DNA from: Pycnococcus provasolii
Taxonomy: Eukaryota; Chlorophyta; Pseudoscourfieldiophyceae; Pseudoscourfieldiales
Assembly (NCBI GenBank): GCA_049487715.1
Contig: CP150549.1
Coordinates: 558,001-622,000, forward strand
Reading direction: 5' to 3'
DNA: 64,000 nt
Part shown: positions 28,109 through 38,696 of the stretch, in pieces
Position numbering within the stretch: position 1 is the first letter of the stretch
How the letters are laid out: the number at the start of each line of letters is the position of its first letter
Position numbers and translations under genes: made by a program
Notes under the pieces: model-generated
What the model was told of the DNA's origin: nothing
The model's database searches: none
What the model saw: the letters and a program-made list of their open reading frames with translations, nothing else

Positions 28109-28308
28109 AATGAGATGAAAAAAGATTCGACCGTGATCGCCTGCGTGATCGCCTGCTGAGAAGAGAGATTTCGCACCGGTCGGTGATGAGACGGATGCGG
28201 GTGGGAGAGCTTTTGAGCCTAGGCGCACTTCTTTCTCCACCGCACGTTGCTATGGATCCCCCCGGGTAAAGGTAGAAAAAGATTGACAAACGATCCCGAG
28301 AGGACGTT

Positions 28309-28375
28309 CGGGGTTTGAATTCGGGGTTTGAATTCGGGGTTTGATTTCGGGGTTTGGATTCGGGGTTTGGGGTTC
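28309..28375. repeat. 13-bp minisatellite cggggtttgaatt
   Basis: About five tandem units of cggggtttgaatt, decaying to cggggtttggatt and ending ggggtttgggg, lie upstream of the GPAT gene. They explain the false N-terminal extension of that frame (repeated proline, asparagine and lysine residues). Confidence 0.9.
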
Positions 28376-28455
28376 CGCCGGCATTGTCCCGGGAACTTGT
28401 CTTTCTCTGAGGTGTCTGTTTCTCTCCACTCTGGTGGCAGGGTCCCTGGTTGAAC

Positions 28456-28481
28456 CTCTCTCTCTCTCTCTCTCTCTCTCT
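28456..28481. repeat. CT microsatellite, about 13 dinucleotides
   Basis: An uninterrupted CT run lies in the spacer between the divergent GPAT and zinc-finger genes. It could be part of either promoter, but no direct evidence shows this. Confidence 0.95.
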
Positions 28482-28794
28482 TGAGCTTGAGCTTCTTGAG
28501 CCTCCCTCCTTTGCCGCGCCCCATCCATCCATCCTTTCCTTGAACCTTTCGCATCAAGTCCCGGCGTCATCACTATTATTATGGGTCTTTAAAGTTGTTG
28601 TCATGTCTGGTCTAGTAGACACTACATTATGTGAATAGATCTATGCTTCAAGTGATGTTTCTCTTTTCATTTCATACATTTGAATTTTACCTATGACTTT
28701 AATGACTTCTATGACTTTACATGTATCTGTTTTCTCGCCTTCTCGTTCGCCTTCTCGTTCTCGTTCTTACAGGCCGCGTTCTTTGATCTTGACA

Positions 28795-29879
28795 ATGTTG
28801 ACTTTGTTTGTACACTGCTTTCTCTTCAGCTTCGCACATGGATACGCGCGTGAAGAAGAGTTCAGGAACACTCCCCTTGCAAGTTTCAGTGGTGGTGATG
28901 ATGTGACAGGAGGAGATATGCGGCTCGCAAACGCACAAACTGTCGCCACCTCGTGCTCACGCGCCAAAAGCCGCATCGCACACTCTGTACTATACACGCA
29001 CTTCTGGCCGTACGCCAACGCCGTCTTCCGAACACAAAACGCTTCCACCGCAGCCGTACCCGCGTCGTGCCCGCTGCACGCATACGCAAACGTCTTCAGA
29101 AGGCACGAAAACGCAAAGCATAAACTCAACATCCACAACTGGAAGTGCGACATATGCGGAAAGGCATTCTCGTCGGAAGCATACCTAGACGCTCACCTCG
29201 AAAGAAGACACATGCACCAGCTCCTGCACGAACATAGCGAAGACGACGACGTGCCAACGCCGACATGCCTCGCCGACCACTGCGACGTCCTGCACTGCCA
29301 AGTGCACGAACACACACTCGCGAGCGAAGGCAAGCTGCAGGGACCGACGTCGTATGCGCCACCAACAAGGCCACGCAGTGCGCACGGACCGCCGACGGTG
29401 CACGTCGGCACGATATCGTGTCGGGAGGTGGGACGGCGATATCAGCAGTGCGAGGCGATCGCAAACGCGTGCTTTGGCAGCCATCACACCACCACCACCA
29501 CCACCACGCTGACGACGACGACGACGACGGAAAGGCGGATGCCGTGCATAACTTCTTCATGGCGCAGTTCTGCGCGCCTCATGCGTGCACTGACGCGTCG
29601 CGTAAGCCGCCACCCAAGCCATTCTCTCTGCCAGTGCCGCGTCCGTTGACGGCAGCCGCGCGAGTTCGACGCTTCCTCTTCGGCAGCCTCAGCGTCATTG
29701 TCGTCGTCGGGTTGGCGTACTATTACTACGTCATGCTTGGCCACGTCGCCGCCACATCCGTAGGTCGTGGAGACCTGAAACGCGTTCGGGACGCACGACG
29801 ACCGAAAAGCCGCCTCAACGAGCTGATGTGGCTCGCAAAGACGAAGCTGTTCTTCCCGAAGCGGCACAAGGTGTATTGA
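28795..29879 (+). CDS. Signal-peptide C2H2 zinc-finger membrane protein, split by a frameshift near 29490-29525
   Basis: The ATG at 28795 gives a signal peptide (MLTLFVHCFLFSFAHGYA). One C2H2 finger follows, WKCDICGKAFSSEAYLDAHLERRH, then a cysteine/histidine-rich region (CLADHCDVLHC and RRYQQCEAIANACFG). The first frame then runs into a CAC/GAC triplet tract and becomes nonsense. A second frame opens across the same tract and continues with VHNFFMAQFCAPHACTDAS, a transmembrane helix (FLFGSLSVIVVVGLAYYYYVML) and a short basic tail, ending at 29879. Together they make a coherent type I membrane protein of about 360 residues with the finger on the lumenal side. I recall uncharacterised plant C2H2 proteins of similar layout, but cannot confirm this. 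The shift is one base. Confidence 0.6.
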
Positions 29880-30034
29880 TTCGTGGCTGATGGCGGCGAT
29901 GAAAGATGTAGCAGCATGTTAGTGCTATTGTTATTTATTGTTATGTGAAATAAATAAATAATGCTTATTGATTCAGCCAAGCCCTACCCGGCAAAGCTTC
30001 TAACAACTACGGTATTTCCTGAGTCAAAAATCCG

Positions 30035-31195
30035 ATGCCGATTACAGCGGCAGAGGAACCGTGGTGGCGTAGTCCGACAGCCATGCCGTGGTATTCTTCG
30101 TCGTATGCAGCAGCAGCCACAATGACGTCGTCGTCATCATCCATGTCTCTTTGTCTTTCCCAGCCACCTTGTGCCTCGAGTTCAACTTCCGCTGACGACG
30201 ATCTCCGCGACCTTAGAGCACGCTTTCCTTGGATGGTGTATCCACCCAGCTTTACGGCGACATCTGTGCTTCGTGGGCTGACGTTCGAGCCTGCCGATTC
30301 AGGTAATGATGTCATCGTGGCAACATTCGTGAAGAGCGGGACCACATGGACCACCTATCTTTTGCACTTGATTCGCGCGATTGCTGCGGGGGCAACGCTT
30401 GAGCAGGCTGATGCCTTCGACGATATTCAGCAGGTGGTTGTCGAACTCACTTGGGCCTACGACTGCGGTCAGGATCCTCACAATTGGATCCAGCCATTCG
30501 AAAAAATAGCGCGCATCTTTAAGAGCCACCTGTCACCATCATTTGCCACGGAGCTGCACGGTGACAAAGCGAAGTATGTCTTCGTGCTCCGTGATCCGCT
30601 CGATGTGCTCTGCAGCGAATTCAACTTTTTTCAGCCCAAAGTCTCGAATGCTCCGTGGATTAAGCATCTTGCTACTGTCGACGACTTTGCCAAGTCGGAT
30701 CATTGGAATGATCACGCGTGGTTTTTCAACAACGGCAATGTCTACGAGTACCATCGCCAAGCGTGGGAACTCCGCGATCTTCCTAACGTGATGCTGGTGT
30801 GCTTCGAGGATCTGAAGGAAGACTTGCCGCGTGAAGTTGCCCGTCTGGCGCAATTCATGGGAGTCGCGGATCGGATCGACGCGGATGCGTGTCACAAAAT
30901 CGCCGACGTCGCGAGCCATGCCGCGATGCGAAGCAAGCGCGAAAAGTTCGACGAGCACTGGATGTCACAACAGCAAGTTGAGCTGGGTCGATTCGGACCA
31001 CATGGTCCGAATGAGACGGCGGAAAAGGTGACGACAAACGGGACAACTGGAGCAGGCAAACGCGCATTGAGTCCAGAAGTGGCGGCAGCGGTACAACGGG
31101 CGTGGAGCGAGACGGTGGGCTTGAGTAGCTACGAAGAAATGCGCAGCAAGATTGGAGTTTTGGCTGCACTGCGTGAAGGTTACTTTGTGCGTTAA
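30035..31195 (+). CDS. Cytosolic-type sulfotransferase
   Basis: The protein has 386 residues. Sulfotransferases move sulfate from PAPS to hydroxyl or amine groups of metabolites. The 5'-phosphosulfate loop is FVKSGTTWTTYLL (about 100-112, consensus YPKSGTTW). The 3'-phosphate motif is YVFVLRDPLDVLCSEFNFF near 185 (consensus YVxRNPKDxxVS). A later LMLVCFEDLKEDL-type strand matches the family's conserved YExLKxD region. The C-terminal RKGxxGDW loop is not recognisable; the tail instead has polar low-complexity sequence. The first 60 residues are alanine/serine-rich and dispensable or targeting. Possible acceptors include sterols, flavonoid-like compounds or polar lipids; nothing in the sequence chooses among them. 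Confidence 0.85.
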   Translation: MPITAAEEPWWRSPTAMPWYSSSYAAAATMTSSSSSMSLCLSQPPCASSSTSADDDLRDLRARFPWMVYPPSFTATSVLRGLTFEPADSGNDVIVATFVKSGTTWTTYLLHLIRAIAAGATLEQADAFDDIQQVVVELTWAYDCGQDPHNWIQPFEKIARIFKSHLSPSFATELHGDKAKYVFVLRDPLDVLCSEFNFFQPKVSNAPWIKHLATVDDFAKSDHWNDHAWFFNNGNVYEYHRQAWELRDLPNVMLVCFEDLKEDLPREVARLAQFMGVADRIDADACHKIADVASHAAMRSKREKFDEHWMSQQQVELGRFGPHGPNETAEKVTTNGTTGAGKRALSPEVAAAVQRAWSETVGLSSYEEMRSKIGVLAALREGYFVR

Positions 31196-31348
31196 GGTTG
31201 ACCGTGCTGTCAAATCACATTATTACGTTACACCAATTATTCGTCGTCGTCGTCCACCACGTCTCACCACCCGTCCACCCACTCCCCCCCTCTCTCCTCT
31301 CCACAACTATTCGTAGTAGTACTAGAAAGATATGATCAAAGTAGTCAA

Positions 31349-33946
31349 TCAAGTCAGCATGCTGTGCTTCGTCGTCTTGCGCGTTCGAATGTCCAGAGCA
31401 ACGTATCCAGCAGTCTTGAAGATAATTATCCAGGTAATCAATATCAGCACCATCTGCCATGCAGGCATGTCGAGGTTCCTGCTGAGCACAGCGCCACTCG
31501 TGAGCGCGTAAGGCATGTCCGTGCCACCCTCCGCGCAGCGAAGCGCGTAATCTGTGAGCACATCGCCGGAGATTGAGGCGCCGGCAGAAAGTCCGGCACT
31601 ACTACCACCACTGCTCGCTTCCGCGATATCGCCGGTGGGAGCTGCTGCAGCAAGATCGGTGGATAAACCACACTCCAGTTTCTGTCCACCAAACTGTGTG
31701 ATGAGCATAAGGTTGTAAGCGTACATCACGTAGTTGATGCTCGGTAGCCACGCCATCCAAAAAGGCACGTTCTGGATATAGAAGCCTCCAGCGAGCATGA
31801 GCGTGAGCATGAAACACGCGGACATGACCTGTGCAAGCTTGACGCTCATCGCCAGCGCACCGAGGAACACGCCCACGCTGGACGAGATGATCACGGAGAG
31901 CAGCATTGTACCAAGGCTGCCAAAGTATGCACCGGCGGTAAGGCGCAGCCCGGTGGTGAAATACGTGAGCACGTGCAGTAAGATGGGAAAGGCAAGATCA
32001 ATCGGAAGATCTGCAACCGTGCGTCCAAAGTAAAATGCCGAGAGCCTGTACATGCCAGCGATACGTTCCTTGCTCAAGATGCGCCGTTCGTCTGGGAATG
32101 TGAAGATGGCGTTGAACAAGGATTGGAACGAGGGAAACAGGATGAGGAAGAAGAGCATGCCACTCTGATCACCTGCCCTCTCAATCGTGAGTGGTCCAGC
32201 ACCTACTTGCCACCAAAGCACGGAGATGATCACGCCAATCATCACCATAAGGAGCACATTCTCCCACGAGAACTGCTTCGACCACCTCTCCTTCCACGAG
32301 CGCAACGACAGCACCTGCATTTGCGTGTGATATCCTGCACCCCACCTCGCTCCGCTGAAGCGCCTGAACATCCGCGACACGAGCGTGGGCTTGTTTTGCT
32401 CCACGTTGTCCTCTCCGGCTGAGGCATATTCAATCCTGCGGCTTAGTGGGAGCATGAATTTGCTCAAAGATCGATTGATCTGACTGAATGTCTTCTTGGA
32501 GATGGTAGGATATCTGGCATACCCATCCTTGCCGCCGCGATCATGACCATCCTCCTCGCGTTCGTCCTCGACAATTGTCGTCGTGCGCTTGTTGACTCCC
32601 GACGCCATCTCGACGTCTGTGGGAGACATGTACGCTCCACTGGATCCGGCGACGTCAAGCGATGTGCGACGTCCTGGCGAAATCTGGATCTCCGTAAGGT
32701 CGCCGTTGTGGGGCTTGGTCGGATCTTTAGCGAACGATTTGGCATCCAAGGAAGCCGTGCGCGTCGCGAGCTCCTCGCCGGCGTAGAAGAAGTACGCGTC
32801 GAAGGCGTCGAACAGCCCTTCGAGTTTCGCCTGAGCATCGTCGTGGTCGTCGCCAACGCCGCCATGGCCGGTGCAGAGGTCAAGGAGCCAGTCGGGAAGG
32901 CTCAATCCTACCGGAATCTGAAGCTGGTAATTTGTGCTGATATAGCTCGTCACGAACTCCGCCGATGCCCACCCTCGGTACAGCACACGGCCTCCGGAGA
33001 GCAGGAGAAGGCTGTCGAGCTTATCGTAGATGCGGAATGATGGCTGATGGATCGAAGCGCATAGCGCCCGCCCCTCCGTCTCCGCGAGATTTTGCAGGAC
33101 GTTGATGAGCACGAGCGCGGCAGTCGCGTCGAGTCCGCTCGTCGGCTCGTCGAGCAGGATCAGGCTCGGATTCATGAGAAGCTCCATGCAAACTGCGACG
33201 CGTTTCTTCTCACCTCCGCTGATTCCTTTCTTCAGAAACCCGTCTCCGATGATGGTATCCTTGCACTTCTGCAGACCGAGCGAGGCGATGGTTTGATCCA
33301 CGCGCTCCGTGAGAAGTTCGCCGTACTTCAGCACGACCCCGCGTTCGCGCCGGGCGTCACGAATCTCGCGATGGATGGCTCGCGATATGCGCAGCCTCGC
33401 GGTGAACATGAGAGTTTCACGCACGGTGAGGTTCGTCAGGAGCACGTCTTCCTGCTCGACAAATCCGATGCGTTGGCGAACAGCCTTGGTGAGTCGTTCG
33501 CCGTTGTATCGCACGGATCCAGACACAGTCATATTCGCCATGCTCTGCATCCTTCCTCCAATCACACTCAGCAGCGTCGTTTTCCCCGACCCCGAAGGTC
33601 CCATGAGCGCCTCGAGTTTTCCACTGAGCACGCGTCCGGAGACATTGTTGAGTAGAAGGCGCACGTTGCTGCTGCTGGTGGTGCTGGTGAGTGCTGCTGC
33701 TGTTGTGGCGGCGGCATCACCGGCATCATCACCAGAGGCTGAGGCTGAGGCTGAGGCTGAGGGAGGAGCTACACCACGTCGTAGGGTATTCTTCTTGGAT
33801 GACGAGGAGGAGGAGGATGACACTTTGAGAGCGACGCAGACGTGCGTGAACGTGCAGTCGAGGCCTGCACCACCTTCACCACCACCACCTCCTGCTACGG
33901 CGGCACCACCGGCGGACTCGCCGTTCTGGGCGGACGAAGCAGACAT
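31349..33946 (-). CDS. ABCG (WBC) half transporter
   Basis: From the ATG at 33946 (MSASSAQNGESAGGAAVAG) the protein has 865 residues in the order nucleotide-binding domain then membrane domain, the ABCG arrangement. Walker A is GPSGSGKTT near 115-123. The signature SGGEKKR is near 240 and Walker B/D-loop LLDEPTSGLDA near 262. A long acidic cytosolic linker follows (about 400-560). Six membrane helices cluster after about 560, including VLLMVMIGVIISVLWW, MLFFLILFPSFQSLF and LLSVIISSSVGVFLGAL. A C-terminal large extracellular loop with paired cysteines precedes the last helix (MVLILITWIIIFKTAGYVAL). Half transporters dimerise and export lipids, sterols or metabolites across the plasma membrane. 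A serine/alanine repeat near residue 60 comes from a GCTGAG tract. Confidence 0.92.
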   Translation of the reverse strand: MSASSAQNGESAGGAAVAGGGGGEGGAGLDCTFTHVCVALKVSSSSSSSSKKNTLRRGVAPPSASASASASGDDAGDAAATTAAALTSTTSSSNVRLLLNNVSGRVLSGKLEALMGPSGSGKTTLLSVIGGRMQSMANMTVSGSVRYNGERLTKAVRQRIGFVEQEDVLLTNLTVRETLMFTARLRISRAIHREIRDARRERGVVLKYGELLTERVDQTIASLGLQKCKDTIIGDGFLKKGISGGEKKRVAVCMELLMNPSLILLDEPTSGLDATAALVLINVLQNLAETEGRALCASIHQPSFRIYDKLDSLLLLSGGRVLYRGWASAEFVTSYISTNYQLQIPVGLSLPDWLLDLCTGHGGVGDDHDDAQAKLEGLFDAFDAYFFYAGEELATRTASLDAKSFAKDPTKPHNGDLTEIQISPGRRTSLDVAGSSGAYMSPTDVEMASGVNKRTTTIVEDEREEDGHDRGGKDGYARYPTISKKTFSQINRSLSKFMLPLSRRIEYASAGEDNVEQNKPTLVSRMFRRFSGARWGAGYHTQMQVLSLRSWKERWSKQFSWENVLLMVMIGVIISVLWWQVGAGPLTIERAGDQSGMLFFLILFPSFQSLFNAIFTFPDERRILSKERIAGMYRLSAFYFGRTVADLPIDLAFPILLHVLTYFTTGLRLTAGAYFGSLGTMLLSVIISSSVGVFLGALAMSVKLAQVMSACFMLTLMLAGGFYIQNVPFWMAWLPSINYVMYAYNLMLITQFGGQKLECGLSTDLAAAAPTGDIAEASSGGSSAGLSAGASISGDVLTDYALRCAEGGTDMPYALTSGAVLSRNLDMPAWQMVLILITWIIIFKTAGYVALDIRTRKTTKHSMLT

Positions 33947-34416
33947 GGAAATTGTGAAGTGAGAAGTGTGAAGTGAGAAGTGAGAATGAAATGCAATCGA
34001 TGAAAAAAATGAGGTCAAATCGGGAATGAGTGGCGCAGCACGGCAGCAGGTGCGGGGGGAAATGTACGGCGGGTGGCGGCAAATGCAAAGGATCCAAACG
34101 CCACAAACAAGGCGCGACTTAAATGTTTCTCGGGGGGGATACCTTGTTGTGCGCCCCCCCTGGACGGAGTGAAAATCAGCCGTCGCTGATCTACGACGAG
34201 GTAGACGGCACGTGCGGAAGGATGCAAGGCTTGGGGAATTGGTTTGAAATTTGAAACCTACGCACGTGACCATCTCATCCACTCACCCACTGCGTGTGTG
34301 GTGGGCAGCTCTATCCTACACTACTAACGACAACGCCTCCGACACACATCATCATCAGATTGGCCAACTGGTTTTTTTATTCTCTTGTTACATTCTCATT
34401 CGTCTCATCACCCAGT
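33947..34416. other. Spacer between ABCG start and M13 end
   Basis: This 470-bp stretch must hold the ABCG promoter and the peptidase 3' end. It contains direct copies of gtgaagtgagaa near 33955-33985. The ABCG frame remains open upstream through part of it but without conserved sequence. No other gene is seen. Confidence 0.45.
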
Positions 34417-36777
34417 TTAATACACATCACACTTCTCAGACGGGTTCATCTTCTTACCAGCCTTGCACTGATATGCGCGCGCAAAATCCTTGCTGTTCTG
34501 CAATGTGCCAATCACACGCCACTTGCTCGGGCTGTGCGGATCTGTGAGGCGCCGGCGTTCCGCCGCTTCCGGACGTGTTGCGCCGCACCACACGCGAGCG
34601 AAACTCAGGAAGAAGAGCCTGTCATTCGTCAAGCCATCGACGGGAAGGGGGAGGTCGTCGCCACGATCGTCTCTCCAGCGACGGTACGCCTCGTAGCTCA
34701 GATGCAGGCCGACATTGTCCGCTAGGTTCTCGCCCAGCGTCAAGTTGCCGTTGACGTTCCCGCCACCCTCGTATGCGACAAACTGCGAATACTGCTTCGT
34801 GATGCACTGCGCACGCTTCCTGAAACGACTCTCGCTTCCCTCACTCCACCAATTTCGAAGCGTTCCGTCCGCATCGTACTGTCGACCCTCGTCGTCGAAA
34901 CCGTGAGAAAGTTCATGCCCCACCACCACGCCGATGCCGCCGAGATTCGCGGCACGAGGAGCACCCGCTCGGAAGAATGGTGGTTGAAGAATGCCGGCAG
35001 GGAACACGATTTCGTTCTTGCTTGGATCGTAATAAGCATTCACTTCCTGTGGCAACATGTCCCACTCACTTCGATCCACTGGCTTCGCCAGTTTCGCCCA
35101 CGCGCGACGGTGCGATCCGAGATTTCCAGCCATGACAGACTCGAGCAAATTTGCCGATCGATCCGTCACGTGCTGCATTTCCTCGATCGTTTCGGCATAG
35201 TGTTCACGAAGCTGCGACGGGTTCATTACCATCGCAGGCAAACCAATCATTGCACGCAATGCCGCCGCCTTGTTCAGAGCGCGCTCACGCGTCGGCTCGT
35301 CCATCCACGACGCCTTCGGCACAGCGTACTCAAAGCTCTTGCGGATGCGATCGACGTCGTCCGACGCCTCGACGTTCGCCTGCTCACTGAATGCCGTGTC
35401 AGCAAACAATCTCCCCACCGCGAATCCAAGCACACTTTCTGCCACACCCACGCATCTCTCCCAACGGGGTCTTTCCGAGTCGATGCCATAAATAGCTTTG
35501 CGGTACTCCATCTCCACCTCCGAGAAAGCCTTGCCTAGCAGAGGCGTCGCCTTCATCGCCACGTGCGCGGATAAATACGCCTGCACGGATGTATGATCAT
35601 CAGCACGCGACGAAAGTAGCTCGTTCACGGCTCCAGGATAGGCGGGAATGCTGACCACGATCGTGTTTGGTGCATCCACGCCAGCCAGCTTCACCTGCGC
35701 GGCAATCACGTTATTCCAAGACAGTTCTTGTGCCGACGACGGAGACGAGGAATTTGACAGAGACGCCACGTCCATTAGATTGTAAATGGCCATCGGATCG
35801 CGCAGCTTATCTCGCGGGTAGTGAGCACGTGCAAGTTCCGTCTCCAGTTTAAGCACGTCTTCCGCAACCTTGGTCACGTTGTCGAATTTCGCACCCGCGA
35901 GAGTAAGCATTTTCTCCACATACGAAACGTAAAATTCGCGGTGTTCTGCGTGCTTTTCCTCGAGATAATATTCTCGTGACGGCAGGCCAAGACCACCTTG
36001 TGAGAGGAAGACTGCATTTTTCGTCGGGTGTTTATCGTCGACACCTACGCCGAGCGAAAACAGCGCAGATATACCCATGGAATGTGCATTGGCCACAGCG
36101 GTTGACACGCCGTGCGCGCTGATGTCAACTTTTTCCAGCAAGGGCTGGAGTGGTGCCGTTGCTCGACTTTCGACGGCGTCCTCGTCCATGCACGAGGCGA
36201 ACACCTCTTTCGCGAGAGTCACCGTCACGTTGGCATTTGCTGCTGCTGCTGTTTTTTCAGCAAGCGCACTCTTGAGTAGTCTTCTGTTCGATTCCGCGAG
36301 GACGTTGAAACTCACCCACGTGGACTTATCCTCCGGTATTGGATTTTTCTGAAGGAATCCGTTGCACGCGTATGCGTAGAAGTCTTCGCACGGGTCGACG
36401 TTTGCGTCAACGGTGCTGATAACTTCCGCGGAAAGCTGTATGCACGCAGGCGTGAGACAGAGCGTGTTGCTTTTCCCATTGACGTTGTCTGATTGCTTGC
36501 TTGCGTTGTTAGCAACGACAATACCAATGATAATGACGAATGCGGCAAGTGGCACGAGCATCCACAACGGTTTGACGGTCGATTTCCATGCCGAGCATGC
36601 GTACCGTATGCGACGACGCAAAACGACCAAAGGCGACGTTAAAAATGACGACGAGGACGACGGTTCTTCCCCCCAAGGCAGATCAAGGGAGAGAGGCGCA
36701 ATCTCCATGTTGTCAAGATTGTCAAGATTGATGTCGACGTCATCACTGTCACGACCCGCTGGAACGCGCGAGGACAT
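34417..36777 (-). CDS. M13 (neprilysin-type) zinc metallopeptidase, type II membrane protein
   Basis: The protein has 786 residues: about 65 cytosolic residues, one signal-anchor helix (LWMLVPLAAFVIIIGIVVAN) and a lumenal or extracellular M13 ectodomain. The N-terminal ectodomain motif DPCEDFYAYACNGFL is present. Near residue 580, VNAYYDPSKNEIVFPAGIL matches the substrate-binding NAYYxPxxNxIxFPAGIL. The zinc site is HELSHGFDDEG near 619, with the third ligand in ENLADNVG near 680. The end, ARVWCGATRPE through KPSEKC-like MNPSEKCDVY, includes the family's conserved terminal cysteine region. All catalytic residues are intact, so it should be an active oligopeptidase that trims peptides up to about 40 residues. 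Confidence 0.95.
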   Translation of the reverse strand: MSSRVPAGRDSDDVDINLDNLDNMEIAPLSLDLPWGEEPSSSSSFLTSPLVVLRRRIRYACSAWKSTVKPLWMLVPLAAFVIIIGIVVANNASKQSDNVNGKSNTLCLTPACIQLSAEVISTVDANVDPCEDFYAYACNGFLQKNPIPEDKSTWVSFNVLAESNRRLLKSALAEKTAAAANANVTVTLAKEVFASCMDEDAVESRATAPLQPLLEKVDISAHGVSTAVANAHSMGISALFSLGVGVDDKHPTKNAVFLSQGGLGLPSREYYLEEKHAEHREFYVSYVEKMLTLAGAKFDNVTKVAEDVLKLETELARAHYPRDKLRDPMAIYNLMDVASLSNSSSPSSAQELSWNNVIAAQVKLAGVDAPNTIVVSIPAYPGAVNELLSSRADDHTSVQAYLSAHVAMKATPLLGKAFSEVEMEYRKAIYGIDSERPRWERCVGVAESVLGFAVGRLFADTAFSEQANVEASDDVDRIRKSFEYAVPKASWMDEPTRERALNKAAALRAMIGLPAMVMNPSQLREHYAETIEEMQHVTDRSANLLESVMAGNLGSHRRAWAKLAKPVDRSEWDMLPQEVNAYYDPSKNEIVFPAGILQPPFFRAGAPRAANLGGIGVVVGHELSHGFDDEGRQYDADGTLRNWWSEGSESRFRKRAQCITKQYSQFVAYEGGGNVNGNLTLGENLADNVGLHLSYEAYRRWRDDRGDDLPLPVDGLTNDRLFFLSFARVWCGATRPEAAERRRLTDPHSPSKWRVIGTLQNSKDFARAYQCKAGKKMNPSEKCDVY

Positions 36778-37261
36778 GTTCGAACGGGAACGGCCCAGGA
36801 ATGCCTGATGAACGAACGGATCGAAAAAACGGTTCTCCCGAGGACCCCAAACAACAGGTGGCAGAACCGTGGGCCCGGGATCCGTCGTTTGACTCGCATT
36901 CTGGTCGGGCCCGGAATGGTTTGTTTTGCTCGAAGACTTGGCTTCACGGGCCGTGCACGGGGAGCGCCGAGCGAGGCGCTCAGGCTGTTCGCCGCCGCCC
37001 GTCGCGCAGCCGGGCTGGACGTCAAGCTCGCGCGGCTAGCAACGCTCTCAGAGCGCTTGCAACGTGCGTTTACACCACCTCGCGTGAAGCAGTGCGACGT
37101 GCCGCCGCCGCCGCCGGCGGGACAGCCACCGAGAGTTGCCAAGGCAACACAAGCGCCGCCGCCGGGGGTGTGGAGGACCTGGGTCTGTGTGGAGACTAAC
37201 AAAAAATCCCTCCCCCCCCCCCAAAAAAAAAGCAGAAATATGGCGATTACAAACCGCTCGA

Positions 37262-38469
37262 AGCGTCAGAGAGATGGCGCTTCGAGCGTCAGAGCACAAT
37301 GGCGACAACATCTGGGCGCCCACGGCAACGGTGACAGCGTCGACGGACAGTTCGCTCTACGGATGGGGCGGCACTCTTCAGTCGCCGACATACCAGGAGG
37401 CGCGGGGATTTTGGTGTCAGGTCACACCAGTGACCGCACGATGCCACCCTGAACCAAACAAGGCAGTGGCTGTGCGTTCACCCGTGTGTCCGCTGCCGCC
37501 ACCCTCATGTTCTGCTGGTTCGTCCTCCTCGTCCGCCTCTCTCGACTCCCCGTGCTCCTGGGCTGCCTGGACTTGCCTCCTGGTGCTCACTCCTGCCACT
37601 CGCCTCCCACCTCGATCACTCCCAAAATATGGCGTCGTCGTGGTGGCCAGCTCACCTGCTGCCGTCGTGCTCGCCCTTAAGGGTCGCTGGCCCACCTGCT
37701 GCTTGTTGCCGTGATCACCTGCCACCTGCTGCTGAGGCACTGTGATGCCAGCCCCAGCCTGCTGCGAAGCCACCTGCCTGCTGACTAAGGCACTGTGATG
37801 CCACCTGTCTGCTGCGAAGCCACCTGCCTGCTGCGACCTGCTTGCTGCCGTGATCGTCTGCCACCTGCTGCTGCGCTCACCGCTGCCCGCTGACTAAGGC
37901 ACTGTGATGCCACCTGCCTGCTGCGGAGCCACCTGTCTGCTGCGAAGCCACCTGCCTATACTCAAACGTATATAAAAACGCGTCGACAACTAAAAGAGCG
38001 CACCGCACCAAAGGGAGGTACGTCACTCGGGCCGGGAAACCCTCGGGCCGTCACCGACACCTATCCAACCAAATCCTCACCTCCACATAAGAGGTATCCC
38101 ACACCTCAACCTTCTCGTTCACCAACCAACACCAAACAAAACACCCACTCACCTCACCATACAAGAAGGGGGACAACCAAAACCCCAACGCCCTCCTGCA
38201 CCCGCGGCCTCGCAACCCGACATTGGACAGTGCAGGAGCGCGACGCGCACATCAACTGTGTGGAACTGCGGGCAGTCAAATACAAAACAATAGTGTTGAA
38301 AGCAATCATACAAGCGAACGGGTGGAACAATTATAAGATGCCGCACCGCCGTGACCTTGACAGCAACAATAACTTGAAGACCGTACCTGAAGACATTGTT
38401 TACGGCACGGGAGACGGCAGCGGCACCACCAACAGCAGTGACGACGGCGCCATCAGTGAGGAAGAGTGA
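37262..38469 (+). pseudogene. DIRS-type retrotransposon RNase H fragment, possibly spliced
   Basis: The left part (about 37290-37420) reads NIWAPTATVTASTDSSLYGW then GGTLQSPTYQEARGFWCQ. It matches the TDASxxGWGA...GFW core of DIRS/Ngaro RNase H. The right part (38236-38469) begins ERDAHINCVELRAVKYKTIV, the next motif HINxxELxAV, normally only 5-15 residues away. The two halves are separated by 815 bp that starts GT after CAG (37421) and ends GTGCAG (38235). Removing it joins phase 0 to phase 0 and places HIN directly after GFW. So it is either a spliced intron or an insertion that mimics one. Sequence after residue 40 of the right part decays to an acidic tail. No reverse transcriptase or tyrosine recombinase is recognised nearby; the element is a relic. 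Confidence 0.6.
37690..37960. repeat. Imperfect repeats of cacctgcctgctgcgaagc
   Basis: The phrases cacctgcctgctgcgaagc, gactaaggcactgtgatgc and gctgccgtgatc recur in changing order within the interval separating the two RNase H halves. This is a minisatellite rather than coding sequence. Confidence 0.8.
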
Positions 38470-38696
38470 AGAATTTAACGCGAGGGTTTTTTTTTGGCTG
38501 CAGCGGGCCGCGGCCCGGCAGGGAAACCGGAAGGGAAGAACAAACATTTAGTCTATTTTCACCTGTTATTTTCGAAAGTTTTCTTAGTTTTCCGTTGTAG
38601 ATTGTGGCTGTGGCGAAGGGTGTTTCACTTTTCCATGGCGTTGCAAGCACATGTTTCTGGGTGGTATGCCCTGAAGGGGGGGGTACATTTTTTTCT

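Noticed and set aside
28109-28532. N-terminal extension of the GPAT frame to the ATG at 28532
   Set aside because: It is built from the CT microsatellite and the 13-bp repeat and has no transit-peptide character.
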